Assembly: GCF_937951745.1 (NCBI RefSeq)
Contig: NZ_CALFBQ010000033.1
Span: 1-53,013 of the forward strand
Length of the DNA stretch: 53,013 bases
Source of the DNA: an uncultured Chloroflexus sp.
Lineage (GTDB): Bacteria > Chloroflexota > Chloroflexia > Chloroflexales > Chloroflexaceae
Direction: 5' to 3'
This document shows, piece by piece, positions 7,719-16,501 of the stretch; within the stretch, counting starts at the first letter, position 1, and each line of letters begins with the position of its first letter. Under the pieces are notes generated by a model that did no database searches, was not told the DNA's origin, and saw only the letters and a list, made by a program, of their open reading frames with translations. Both the position numbers and the translations under genes were made by a program.

Positions 7719-8801
7719 ATGGCTCGTGTCCTCACCGTGCTCGGCACCCGACCTGAGATTATCAAACTCTCACCACTCATTCCACTACTGGAAGAGCGGT
7801 TCGAGCATATTTTGGTGCATTCTGGCCAGCACTATTCCTACGAAGTTGATGCTATCTTCTTCGAAGAGCTGAGTTTACCAGCGCCGCGTTACACCCTTGG
7901 CGTCGGTTCGGCCCAGCATGGTGAACAGACGGCGCGCATTCTGACCCGGCTCGAACCGATTTTGCTGCAAGAACGGCCCGATCTGGTGCTGGTGCAAGGC
8001 GACACCAACACGACCATGGCCGGCGCACTCTGCGCAGCGAAACTCGGCTTGCCGGTAGTACATCTGGAAGCGGGAGGACGGTCGTTCAACCGGGCTATGC
8101 CCGAAGAACTCAACCGGATCATTGTCGATCATATCGCCGAGGTTCTGCTGGCCGCCGATGAGATTGCCGCCAACAACCTGCGCGCTGAGGGGTTGCCGGA
8201 GGAGCGCATTCACGTGATCGGTTCGACCGCGATTGACGCAGCGCTGCTGCATCGTGAGCGGGCCAAACAGAGCGCGATCTTAACCCAATTGGAACTTCAG
8301 CCGGGTGAATACCTCGCGCTCACCCTGCACCGGGCCGAGAACACCGAACCGGCAGTGCTGCCCGGCATCGTGCGCGCGCTCAACGAACTCGCCGAAAGCT
8401 ATCGGATCGTCTTCCCCGTACATCCGCGTACCGCCGCGGCGTTGGAACGGCAAGGGTTGCAGCTCTCGCCACGGATTCTGACCACACGCCCGCTTGGCTA
8501 CCTCGACACGCTCTGCCTCGTGCAAGCGGCCCAAGCCCTGCTTACCGATTCAGGCGGGTTGCAAGAAGAGGCCGCCGTGCTCGGCACCCCCATCCTGCTG
8601 GTGCGCAACGAGACTGAATGGCGCTATCTGGTTGATGCAGGGGTTGCAGTGCTGATCGGCAACCGTTATGAGAGCATTCTTGCAGGAGCTGCGACGTGGC
8701 TCAGTCCCGCCGGACTCGCTCGCCTGCGCGCAGCGCGCTCGCCGATTGTCAGCGGAGCCGCCGAGCGGGCCGTGGCGATTATGGCCGCATACGCTCAGTA
8801 A
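7719..8801 (+). CDS. wecB: UDP-N-acetylglucosamine 2-epimerase-like protein
   Basis: This 360-residue protein matches the non-hydrolysing UDP-GlcNAc 2-epimerase fold. It has GTRPEIIKLSPL at 8-19, GDTNTTMAG, the EAGGRSFNRAMPEE segment, DHIAE and DSGGLQEEA near 275. The family interconverts UDP-GlcNAc and UDP-ManNAc or 2,3-diamido derivatives of them. The E. coli TERPE substrate motif is replaced by NETEWRYL, and the usual Leu in EAGLRS is Gly. The exact nucleotide sugar may therefore differ, for example a 2,3-diacetamido-uronate as used by WbpI. It begins 3 bases after the acyltransferase gene, so the two are probably cotranscribed. Confidence 0.85.
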   Translation: MARVLTVLGTRPEIIKLSPLIPLLEERFEHILVHSGQHYSYEVDAIFFEELSLPAPRYTLGVGSAQHGEQTARILTRLEPILLQERPDLVLVQGDTNTTMAGALCAAKLGLPVVHLEAGGRSFNRAMPEELNRIIVDHIAEVLLAADEIAANNLRAEGLPEERIHVIGSTAIDAALLHRERAKQSAILTQLELQPGEYLALTLHRAENTEPAVLPGIVRALNELAESYRIVFPVHPRTAAALERQGLQLSPRILTTRPLGYLDTLCLVQAAQALLTDSGGLQEEAAVLGTPILLVRNETEWRYLVDAGVAVLIGNRYESILAGAATWLSPAGLARLRAARSPIVSGAAERAVAIMAAYAQ

Positions 8802-8823
8802 CTACTACGCTTGGCCGGCCCTT

Positions 8824-8854
8824 CCGAGCGACGTTGCAATGCAACGTCGCTCGG
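8824..8854 (+). terminator. Perfect 15-bp inverted repeat after the epimerase gene
   Basis: Arms at 8824-8838 and 8840-8854 pair perfectly (CCGAGCGACGTTGCA with its complement) around a single base. A T-rich stretch (TTTTTG) follows about 17 bases later. The repeat lies in the 170-base gap between the epimerase and the next acyltransferase. It may be an attenuator or terminator or a dispersed palindrome; the T-tract is too far away for a classical terminator. Confidence 0.5.
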
Positions 8855-8971
8855 AGATTCCTTATTACGTTTTTGTCACGCTCACACCTACCGGTAGTTA
8901 GTTAAAGTTCAGACCTGCCAGTTATGCTGGCAACACCTAGAAAAAGATGTGTGGGTGGATGAGTACCAACC

Positions 8972-9703
8972 ATGACCGATCGATTGCAGCTCTACCTCAA
9001 CCGGCAAGCCAATTCTCTGCCACGGTACATTACCGAGCAGCTCATGCAAAGTTTGTTCGGTTGGATACCGAGCGTGATCGGGATTGGCATCCGCGCGATC
9101 GCCTACCGCGCCATGATGCACATGGACGGCATTGCTGCCATTGAAGACGGCGTGCGCATCCGCTTTGCCAGTAACGTGCGACTGGGGGCGGGAGTGTACC
9201 TCGATCACGGCGTCTACCTCCACGCTTGTCCGGGAGGCATCACCATCGGCGACGAAAGCATGGTGATGAAAAACGCCATTCTCCACGTTTACAACTTTCG
9301 CAATCTCCCCCATAGCCACATCACCATTGGCCAGCGATCGCTCATCGGCGAAAGCTGCATTCTGCGCGGTCAAGGCGGTATTACCATCGGCGATGATGTC
9401 TATTTGGGGACGCTCGTGCAAATACTGGCGGTCAATCACGTCTTTAGCGACACAACCCGCCCCATTAGCGCCCAAGGCATTACCGCACAGGGGATCAGCA
9501 TCGGCGACGGCTCTTGGATCGGGAGCGGCGCTATCATTCTCGACGGTGTACGGATTGGGAAGAATGTCGTGATTGGTGCGGGCGCGGTAGTGACGAAAGA
9601 CATTCCCGATTACTGCATTGCGGTGGGCAATCCCGCCCGTGTAGTGCGCAATCTGAGTACCGATCCGTTACCTATCGAACAATTGGCAATGCCAGTGTAC
9701 TAA
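8972..9703 (+). CDS. Second left-handed beta-helix acyltransferase
   Basis: This 243-residue protein is made almost entirely of hexapeptide repeats ([70 protein letters not shown]). It ends with the family signature [19 protein letters not shown]. His163 in AVNHVF lies where the catalytic His of maltose/galactoside-type acetyltransferases is found. It most likely transfers an acetyl group to a sugar or nucleotide sugar. Together with the 2-epimerase, aminotransferase and Gfo/Idh enzyme in this locus it is a candidate N-acetyltransferase for an amino sugar. Confidence 0.85.
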   Translation: MTDRLQLYLNRQANSLPRYITEQLMQSLFGWIPSVIGIGIRAIAYRAMMHMDGIAAIEDGVRIRFASNVRLGAGVYLDHGVYLHACPGGITIGDESMVMKNAILHVYNFRNLPHSHITIGQRSLIGESCILRGQGGITIGDDVYLGTLVQILAVNHVFSDTTRPISAQGITAQGISIGDGSWIGSGAIILDGVRIGKNVVIGAGAVVTKDIPDYCIAVGNPARVVRNLSTDPLPIEQLAMPVY

Positions 9704-9768
9704 ACGGCGAGGCGCACAACGGTGCGTCCGGTAGGGTTGCAACTGTGCAACCAAAGGGAGGGGGAAAC

Positions 9769-11004
9769 ATGACCACGCTTTCTGTTGTGATACCGGCCTA
9801 CAATGAAGAGGACGGGATCGCAGCCATTATCGAACGAGTCTTGGCGATCCGGCCGGCATTGCAAGAGGTTGGCGTTGACGAACTTGAGTGCATTGTGGTT
9901 GACGATGGTTCGAAGGATCGCACCGCAGCAATTGTGCAGAGCTTTGGGGATCGGGTGCGGTTGATCCGGCAGCAGAATCGCGGCTATGGCGGCGCATTGA
10001 AAACCGGCTTCAGCCAAGCGCGCGGCGAGCTGATTGGCTTCCTCGATGCCGACAGCACCTACCCGCCCGAATACTTCCCGCAGATGTGCAAAATCGTGCT
10101 GGAAGGCGCCGACATCGTGATCGGCAGCCGCATGGCGGGTGCGCACAGCGAGATGCCGTTGGTGCGCCGGATCGGCAACACGATCTTCGCTACAATGCTC
10201 TCGCTAGTGGCTGGCGTGCGGATCAGCGACAGCGCCAGCGGCCAGCGCGTGTTGCGCCGCTCAATCTTGCCGGTCATCTACCCGCTGCCCAACACCCTCG
10301 ATTTCACCCCTGCGATGAGCACCCGCGCCCTCCACGAAGGGCTACGGATGGTCGAAGTACCCATCCCGTACAAAGAACGGTCGGGTCGCAGCAAGCTCCA
10401 CGTGATTCGCGACGGTCTGCGCTTTACTAAATCGATTGTCTGGACAGCATTGACCTATAACCCGGTGCGAATCTTTGGCGGAATCGGGCTAGCCTTGTTG
10501 GCATTAGCCTTGCTGATCACAGTGGGACAGAGCATCGGGATCGGACTAGGGCTATTGAGCGGCTGGTCGTTCCCGCAGCTCTTCGGCGCACTGGTACTCG
10601 CCGTCGCCGGTGTGACTCTCTACACCACCGGCACCTCGTTCAGCTATCTGGTCGCCCTCTTTCACAAGCGCGCCATCAGGCAAGGCTTGTTTGGCCGACG
10701 TGGCAACGGACGCCGGATCGAGCGCCATTACTGGTGGTTGGGATTACTGGCTATCTTTGGCGGAATTGTCACCTACATCGCCGCGGTCGCGTTTGACCTG
10801 ACCAATCCGGCGCTAGCTAATTCGTGGTTCGCGCCTGTGCTGAGCGCGATGCTGGTATTGATGGGAGTGCAACTCGTCAGCGCATGGGGACTGGCGCGAG
10901 TCTTGGCCGAACTGAGCCGGCGCGAGAGCGAGCAAGTGGCCGATCTCAACTGGACATACACGCCGCTGACAACACCGGTCGAGCCGGCAGCGCAAACAGC
11001 CTAG
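9769..11004 (+). CDS. GT2 glycosyltransferase with membrane tail
   Basis: This 411-residue protein has an N-terminal GT-A domain with VVIPAYNEEDGI, VVDDGSKDRT and the metal-binding LDADSTYPPEY. It resembles dolichyl/polyprenyl-phosphate sugar synthases (DPM1/ArnC type). From about residue 235 there are four or so hydrophobic segments (IFGGIGLALLALALLITVG, LFGALVLAVAGVTLYTTG, WLGLLAIFGGIVTYIAAV, VLSAMLVLMGVQLVSAWGL), which anchor it in the membrane. It probably loads a hexose from a nucleotide sugar onto polyprenyl phosphate. The ATG at 9769 follows GGGAGGGGG, and the upstream extension of the frame runs into the previous gene. Confidence 0.85.
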   Translation: MTTLSVVIPAYNEEDGIAAIIERVLAIRPALQEVGVDELECIVVDDGSKDRTAAIVQSFGDRVRLIRQQNRGYGGALKTGFSQARGELIGFLDADSTYPPEYFPQMCKIVLEGADIVIGSRMAGAHSEMPLVRRIGNTIFATMLSLVAGVRISDSASGQRVLRRSILPVIYPLPNTLDFTPAMSTRALHEGLRMVEVPIPYKERSGRSKLHVIRDGLRFTKSIVWTALTYNPVRIFGGIGLALLALALLITVGQSIGIGLGLLSGWSFPQLFGALVLAVAGVTLYTTGTSFSYLVALFHKRAIRQGLFGRRGNGRRIERHYWWLGLLAIFGGIVTYIAAVAFDLTNPALANSWFAPVLSAMLVLMGVQLVSAWGLARVLAELSRRESEQVADLNWTYTPLTTPVEPAAQTA

Positions 11005-11018
11005 CGCAAGGCAAGGAT

Positions 11019-11552
11019 GTGGAGTCGTTTTACGTATGGAGTGAACAGAACCTCGGCCAGACTCACTATGTGATCGGCTATCTGATCATCTTAATCAGCC
11101 ACAACTGGCCGATTATGGCTGCAATAGCAGCGGCGCTGTTCTTCAGCATCCAGCTCTACCAACAACCATCACGGGCCAATGCCGTCTGGCTATTTAGCGC
11201 GCTGCTCTTTGGGATGGGGTACGAATACGAAAAGCACGTGGCCGGCGAACTCCATCACGCGATCGATGTGCTGTTCGGCTTGGAAATCGTCCACTGGAAC
11301 CGCCCACTGCACCTCATCGTCGGCCCATTGATCAATACGGGTTTCGTGCTGATAACTTTTCTGATCGTGTCTCACGGTCTATACCTTTCGTTCGGATCGT
11401 CTGTTATGAACGCATTCCGCCGCTTTTACCCTGCCCACATCGCTACGACAACCAGCGGCGCTACCGCATCACGTGATGCAGAACAACAAGAGGAGAACCA
11501 TGAGCGAGCAGGAAACGACGCCAACTCAACGCAAACAAGCGCCGGGCGATAA
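11019..11552 (+). CDS. Small polytopic membrane protein, unknown function
   Basis: I do not recognise this 177-residue protein. It shows three or four hydrophobic segments (VIGYLIILISHNWPIMAAIA with the following stretch, AVWLFSALLFGMGY, HLIVGPLINTGFVLITFLIV) and a polar C-terminus. GTG at 11019 is the most likely start because it follows the glycosyltransferase stop by 14 bases; the frame upstream lies inside that gene. The last 53 bases overlap the start of the radical SAM gene in another frame, an unusually long overlap that suggests translational coupling or an overextended tail. It could be a membrane partner of either neighbour. Confidence 0.55.
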   Translation: MESFYVWSEQNLGQTHYVIGYLIILISHNWPIMAAIAAALFFSIQLYQQPSRANAVWLFSALLFGMGYEYEKHVAGELHHAIDVLFGLEIVHWNRPLHLIVGPLINTGFVLITFLIVSHGLYLSFGSSVMNAFRRFYPAHIATTTSGATASRDAEQQEENHERAGNDANSTQTSAGR

Positions 11553-13254
11553 ACCGACCGGCATTAAGCTGGTCGCCCCGGCCCGACCCAACGAACGCGC
11601 CGGCGAGATCCGCTTTGTTGAAATGCCGCGCGAGAAGACGCCCCGGCTTGATGTGCTGGTGTTAAACCCGCCATCGCCCGACGGTGATCTCTTCTTGCGT
11701 GACATCGCCCGTGTTGGCCGGCGCACCCGCGACGGTATTATCTGGCCGCAAACCGCACTAGCCCAGATCGGCGCGGTGGTAAAAGAGGCCGGTTACACGG
11801 TCGAGGTGATCGATGCAATCGGCCTTATGATGGATTGGAAATCGTTCGAGAAATATATGTGGGAAAAGAAGCCGCGCTACATGATCATTCACGCGACGGC
11901 GCCCACCTTAACGAACGACATGCGGACGACGTTCATCGGTAAAGCGGTGGGTACCATCACGATGGCGATCGGCACCCACGTCACGCCGATGACCCGCGAG
12001 ACGCTCGAATCGTACCCGACGCTCGACATCGTGGTGCGCGGGGAACCAGAGCTGACCATTGTCGATGTCATCCGCACGATTGACCGAGTGATTCAGCAAG
12101 AGCACGCCGACGAGACAGTGCCAGTCGGTAACCCTGATCTTACCGCACCATGGCGCAAATTGCCATTCCCTGACGCTTCGTACCTGACCACCCGCGGACG
12201 GTTTCTCGGTGTGCATCCCAAGATTATTGCCAAAGCCTTGCGCGAAACACTCGGCGTCGGCTACCGCGACGAGCACGGCGAGGTACGAATCAATCCTGAC
12301 CGGCCATTTATTGAAGATCTTGACACCTTGCCTATCCCGTTGCACGACCAGTTGCCGTGGCAGCGCTACAAGGTACCGATTGTCGGCGGCCCCTACACCT
12401 TTGTGCTGACCAGCCGCGGCTGCCCAGCCGGATGCCGCTACTGCATCAAGCACGTGACGTATCAATCGAGCGTGCGCCACCGCAGCCCACACCACGTCTT
12501 GCAAGAGATGATTATGCTCAAAGAGATGGGCATGCATCACATCCACTTCGAGGCCGACCTGTTTACGGTCAAGAAGGAGTTTGTTTACGACCTCTGCCAT
12601 ACGATTATCAAAGAGGGCATCAAGTTGCGCTGGAGCTGCAACAGCCGGGTTGACTTTGTTGATGAGGATGAGTTGCGGTTAATGCGCAAGGCCGGCTGCT
12701 TTATGATCGCATGGGGTCTTGAGAGCGGCAGCGAAGAGGTGCTGAAGCGGGCACGTAAGGGCACCACCGTCAAGCGGATCGAAGAGACAATTACAGCCAG
12801 CCACCGGGCCGGGATCATGAACTGGGGCTATTTCATCATCGGCCTGCCGGGTGAGACGGTCGAAACGATTCAGCAGACGATCGCCCTCTCGAAGCGGTTG
12901 CCACTTGATATCGCCCTCTTCCATATCGCCACGCCCTACCCCGGCACGCCATTCTATTACGAAGCGGTAGCCAACGGCTGGATCAAAATGAACCAGTGGG
13001 AAGACTATGACATGTATTCCCACACGGTGTTGAACTACCCGCACCTCAGCTCGGCTGATCTGGAATACTGGGCCAAGCGGGCGGCACGCGAGTGGTCATT
13101 GCGGCCACGCCCAATCATGACCTTCCTTAAGGGCGCAGCCAACCCCGAGACGTGGGGCCAACTCTGGCAGATCGGCGTCAACCATCTGAAGTGGATCGGC
13201 GGCAGCGTGCGCAATGAGGGCCTGCGCCGCCTGAGTGGCAGCGGCACGATGTAG
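11500..13254 (+). CDS. B12-binding-domain radical SAM protein (BchE-like family)
   Basis: This 584-residue protein has the radical SAM [4Fe-4S] motif CPAGCRYC (Cys308, Cys312, Cys315). An N-terminal cobalamin-binding-like domain (about 45-225) precedes it, starting LDVLVLNPPSPDGD, the arrangement of the BchE/P-methylase class. The cobalamin-ligating DxHxxG motif is not obvious. The C-terminal segment contains the family's GLESGSEEVL and IIGLPGET. Members are anaerobic cyclases or methyltransferases acting at unactivated carbons. Its place in a glycan locus suggests a sugar or lipid modification rather than bacteriochlorophyll synthesis, but that is inference. The start at 11500 is chosen because AGGAG lies directly upstream; earlier in-frame codons have no such site. 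Confidence 0.8.
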   Translation: MSEQETTPTQRKQAPGDKPTGIKLVAPARPNERAGEIRFVEMPREKTPRLDVLVLNPPSPDGDLFLRDIARVGRRTRDGIIWPQTALAQIGAVVKEAGYTVEVIDAIGLMMDWKSFEKYMWEKKPRYMIIHATAPTLTNDMRTTFIGKAVGTITMAIGTHVTPMTRETLESYPTLDIVVRGEPELTIVDVIRTIDRVIQQEHADETVPVGNPDLTAPWRKLPFPDASYLTTRGRFLGVHPKIIAKALRETLGVGYRDEHGEVRINPDRPFIEDLDTLPIPLHDQLPWQRYKVPIVGGPYTFVLTSRGCPAGCRYCIKHVTYQSSVRHRSPHHVLQEMIMLKEMGMHHIHFEADLFTVKKEFVYDLCHTIIKEGIKLRWSCNSRVDFVDEDELRLMRKAGCFMIAWGLESGSEEVLKRARKGTTVKRIEETITASHRAGIMNWGYFIIGLPGETVETIQQTIALSKRLPLDIALFHIATPYPGTPFYYEAVANGWIKMNQWEDYDMYSHTVLNYPHLSSADLEYWAKRAAREWSLRPRPIMTFLKGAANPETWGQLWQIGVNHLKWIGGSVRNEGLRRLSGSGTM

Positions 13255-13340
13255 CTCTCAACCCCCGCCTCTCTCACGAAGTAAGGGCGGGATGATAACG
13301 CAACGGTATGTGCGGCATGCGCCGCAGCCCTCGTCCCTAG

Positions 13341-13367
13341 CCCCTCTCCCGCCTTGCGGGAGAGGGG
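13341..13367. terminator. 12-bp stem hairpin in a 207-base gap
   Basis: CCCCTCTCCCGC at 13341-13352 pairs perfectly with 13356-13367 around a 3-base loop, followed by AAATAG. It is a strong hairpin between the radical SAM and GT39 genes. It is of the CCCCTCTCCC...GGGAGAGGGG type that recurs at 27850-27960 and 51540-51900, so it may be a dispersed repeat as much as a terminator. Nothing else was recognised in the gap. Confidence 0.5.
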
Positions 13368-13461
13368 AAATAGAGCACCGAAGCGCGCAGCGTTCTACCA
13401 ACCACTACAGCCGCCAAGCCCAATTGCTGCCGGACACCACTGACGTTAGCAACGGGGAATT

Positions 13462-14985
13462 ATGAATAAACCCATCGCCACCCAACCACGGAGTTCATTA
13501 ACCACACTTATTCACAATGGCGAGCGCATTGCAGCGTTCATCTTAATCGCTCTCATCGTTATGCTCGCTTTGATTAACCTGCCCTACGCACCCCGCACGT
13601 GGTTCGATGAAGGATCGCACCTGCACGTGCCAGAGACGCTGGTGCGCTATGGCGTCTATGCCGACATCAGCAGCGAAGGGTTTCGTTACTTTGGGCCAAC
13701 GATCGGGGTCGGGCCGACAGTGATGTTGCCGGTGGCGCTGGTCTTTGCGGTGGTGGGAGTCGATCTGCTGCCGGCGCGGCTAGTGATCGTAGCGTACCTC
13801 TTTGCCGCACTGCTGATCTTCTATCAATTGGCCCGCCGCTTGCATGGGGGGCGCTTAGCGCTGCTGACGATCTTGTTACTGCTCGCCTCACGCACCCGCG
13901 GCTTTGAAGGCATGGTCGAATATGGCCGGCAAGTGTTGGGCGAGGTGCCGGGACTAGCGTGGCTCGGTGCTGGTCTGCTGGCGTATACGGTAGCCATCTT
14001 TCAGCCGGCCCAACGCCGGCGCTATGCGCTACTCGCCGGGGTTGGCTTTGGCTTGGCCCTGATCACCAAAAACCAGTTTGCGTTGATCGTAGCGCCGGGT
14101 TTAGGATTGCTGGCCCTGCTCGACTGGCGTTACTTCCGGGTGGGTGACTGGTGGTTGCGCTTGGCGCCGCCCATCATTGCTGGCGGTATGTTTGCCGGCT
14201 GGTTATTGATCATGCTGGCCTTCCTCGGCCCGGCTGATTTCAGCGCCAATCTCGCCAAGACCCGGCAAGCAGCCGGCGGCGCTATCTTTGTGTTTGATCT
14301 GGAAGCGACCCTACGCGCAGGGCGTTATCTGGTGCAAGTGTATGGCGGTTTGCTCGTGCCGGCGCTGTTGTACAGCCTCTGGCGGTGCCGGCGTGGGGGT
14401 GCTGCTGCTTTCGCCGAACTAGCGCCAACCCTCTTGGCGGTGCTCTGGCTGGTTTGGTACCTTGTATCGCTCGGCTGGCCGCGCTACGCCTTCCCGGCGG
14501 TTGCCCTCGGCGCGCCGGCGGTGGCACGTATGATCGCTGACCTGATCGGTTGGTTCTGGCAACACCGGCAACCACTGCTGGCCGGAGTCGCCGGCGCGTA
14601 TTTGGCGTTGGTGATCGGTTTCTCGCTGAGCCTGACTGCTCAGGTGGTGTTCACTCCCGATGACTCAGCTCACCGGATGGCAGCGTTCCTCAACCAGACC
14701 GTGCCTGCCGATCGCATCATCGAGACATGGGAACCAGAATTAGCTACTCTTACCGACCACACCTACCACTACGTGCCAACCGAACTCCTTGATCGGGCAG
14801 TGCGGCAGGCATGGTTGAACGGGCCGCCGGTGGCTTATGATGGCCTCGCTGCCCAGCCGCAATATGTGCTGACCGGGCCATTTAGCGCATATACCAGCAT
14901 CTATTCCGTCGATGCTTTAGTGCGTGAGTACACCATCATCTATAGTGCCGGGCCGTACACCCTGTGGCAGCGACGGGAACAATAA
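13462..14985 (+). CDS. GT39-like membrane glycosyltransferase
   Basis: This 507-residue integral membrane protein has about ten hydrophobic segments. In the first external loop it carries WFDEGSHLH (around residues 46-54), where ArnT/PMT-type GT-C enzymes have their catalytic Asp/Glu pair. It then follows the usual pattern of this family (ETLVRYGVYAD, ALALIT near 195). GT39/PMT_2 enzymes take a sugar from a polyprenyl-phosphate donor on the outer face of the membrane and transfer it to a protein, lipid or polysaccharide. The polyprenyl-P-sugar synthases and the flippase candidate in this locus would provide such a donor. Confidence 0.75.
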   Translation: MNKPIATQPRSSLTTLIHNGERIAAFILIALIVMLALINLPYAPRTWFDEGSHLHVPETLVRYGVYADISSEGFRYFGPTIGVGPTVMLPVALVFAVVGVDLLPARLVIVAYLFAALLIFYQLARRLHGGRLALLTILLLLASRTRGFEGMVEYGRQVLGEVPGLAWLGAGLLAYTVAIFQPAQRRRYALLAGVGFGLALITKNQFALIVAPGLGLLALLDWRYFRVGDWWLRLAPPIIAGGMFAGWLLIMLAFLGPADFSANLAKTRQAAGGAIFVFDLEATLRAGRYLVQVYGGLLVPALLYSLWRCRRGGAAAFAELAPTLLAVLWLVWYLVSLGWPRYAFPAVALGAPAVARMIADLIGWFWQHRQPLLAGVAGAYLALVIGFSLSLTAQVVFTPDDSAHRMAAFLNQTVPADRIIETWEPELATLTDHTYHYVPTELLDRAVRQAWLNGPPVAYDGLAAQPQYVLTGPFSAYTSIYSVDALVREYTIIYSAGPYTLWQRREQ

Positions 14986-15003
14986 CTCGACGAAAGGATC
15001 GCT

Positions 15004-16497
15004 ATGCGTCGTTTTTGGCTGATCGTCTTTCTGCTGTTGTGCAGTTATGCCTACGTCTTGCCGCGCTGGTCGGATTGGAACCAGAACTCGCGGTTAAATT
15101 TGGTGTTGGCGTTGGTTGACGATGGCACGCCAAAAATCGATCGCTACGTTGCAAATACCGGCGACTACGCGCTTTACAACGGCCATGCCTACACCGATAA
15201 ACCGCCGGGTCTCTCATTTCTCGGTATCCCGATCTACGCTGCTATCCGGCCATTGCTTGACGCGCCACCAGTGCAAGCCCAATTCGAGCGGATCGGCAGT
15301 CGGTTTGAAGAGACGCTCAAGCCCGATGGCAGCGGCTTACAGGCTGACAAGATTCGGTTTGCGTTGGTGCAGTATCTGCTCACGCTAGTGGTAGTCGCGT
15401 GGCCGGCGGCGTTGTTTGGCGGCTTCTTCTTTCGGGTGCTGCAACGGCTCGGCGTAGCGCCAGCGCCGGCCAGTATCGGCGCACTAGGGTATGGTTTAGC
15501 TACCAGCGCCGCACCATACGCCGGCAACTTCTACGCTCACCAGTTGGTAGCAGTGCTCCTCTTTACCGCCTTCGCCTTCGCGTGGTCACCACCGGCGCGC
15601 TGGTCACCGTGGGCTAGCAGTGCGCTGGTTGGCCTGCTGCTTGGCTGGGCCGTGATCAGCGAATACCCGGCGGCGCCGGCAGCCACCATTATTGGGTTGT
15701 ACGCGCTCTACCGGCGCGGTTGGCGCTGGCTGCCAGCGATGGCGGTGGGAGGAGTGTTGCCGGGAGCATTGTTGATCAGCTATGACCTTGCCGCCTTTGG
15801 CACGCCGTGGCCCATTGGCTACGCCTATTCCGCGCTTTGGCAAGAGCAGCACCACACTGGTTTTATGAGCCTCACGACCCCCCAGTGGGAGGCCATCTGG
15901 GGCTTGACATTCAGCGAGTTCCGCGGCCTCTTCTTCCGCGCACCATGGCTGCTGCTCGCATTGCCGGCCTATTGGATCGGCTGGCAACGGCGCGAGCAGC
16001 GGGCCGAGTGGTGGGTGCTAGTACTAGTACCACTAGCCTTTCTGCTCTTCTACGGGTCGTCGATTATGTGGTGGGGCGGATTTGCCGCCGGGCCGCGCTA
16101 TATTGTGCCGCTGATCCCCTTCCTTGCCCTGCCAGCGGCGCTCTTGATCGGGCACTGCTGGGGCCGGATTGGGTGGCGCATTGGCGCCCTCGGCTTGCTC
16201 AGCGTCTCATGGATCCTCATTTGGATGGAGGCCACAGCAACCCAACTCTTCCCCAGCGACGCCATCCGGGCCACGTGGCGCGAGTATGTCATTCCAGCAT
16301 GGCAACAGGGCGATATTGCCCGCAACGCCGGCATGGTCTTACAACTTGAGGGAGCGGCCAGCTTATTGCCGCTGATCGCCGTGTTGGTCGCCGGCATCAT
16401 CCTCTTATTGCGCCCGCTCGAAGCGGCAGAGCGCGCGAGCGCGCGCCCAGCCGCTACTCCGCCCACCACACCCGTGGCGCCGCCTGCCCAGAGGTGA
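15004..16497 (+). CDS. GT39-like or related polytopic membrane protein
   Basis: This 497-residue integral membrane protein has an N-terminal segment, then a large external loop containing YNGHAYTDKPPGLSFLG. The DKPPG motif is typical of PMT_2/ArnT-like GT-C transferases. Roughly ten hydrophobic helices follow (for example LTLVVVAWPAALFGGFF and YIVPLIPFLALPAALLIG). The C-terminus ends in an Ala/Pro/Thr-rich tail. A lipid-linked sugar transferase is the best guess; a polymerase-like function cannot be excluded, since no Wzy was seen. It starts 18 bases after the previous gene and ends 4 bases before the next. Confidence 0.65.
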   Translation: MRRFWLIVFLLLCSYAYVLPRWSDWNQNSRLNLVLALVDDGTPKIDRYVANTGDYALYNGHAYTDKPPGLSFLGIPIYAAIRPLLDAPPVQAQFERIGSRFEETLKPDGSGLQADKIRFALVQYLLTLVVVAWPAALFGGFFFRVLQRLGVAPAPASIGALGYGLATSAAPYAGNFYAHQLVAVLLFTAFAFAWSPPARWSPWASSALVGLLLGWAVISEYPAAPAATIIGLYALYRRGWRWLPAMAVGGVLPGALLISYDLAAFGTPWPIGYAYSALWQEQHHTGFMSLTTPQWEAIWGLTFSEFRGLFFRAPWLLLALPAYWIGWQRREQRAEWWVLVLVPLAFLLFYGSSIMWWGGFAAGPRYIVPLIPFLALPAALLIGHCWGRIGWRIGALGLLSVSWILIWMEATATQLFPSDAIRATWREYVIPAWQQGDIARNAGMVLQLEGAASLLPLIAVLVAGIILLLRPLEAAERASARPAATPPTTPVAPPAQR

Positions 16498-16501
16498 ACT
16501 C

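Noticed and set aside
11908..12600. A 230-residue minus-strand frame
   Set aside because: It lies inside the radical SAM gene, has no domain and matches the shadow expected from the codon bias of the plus strand.
11500..13254. Assignment as BchE (anaerobic Mg-protoporphyrin ester cyclase)
   Set aside because: The architecture is similar, but it is embedded in sugar genes and away from the bch genes.
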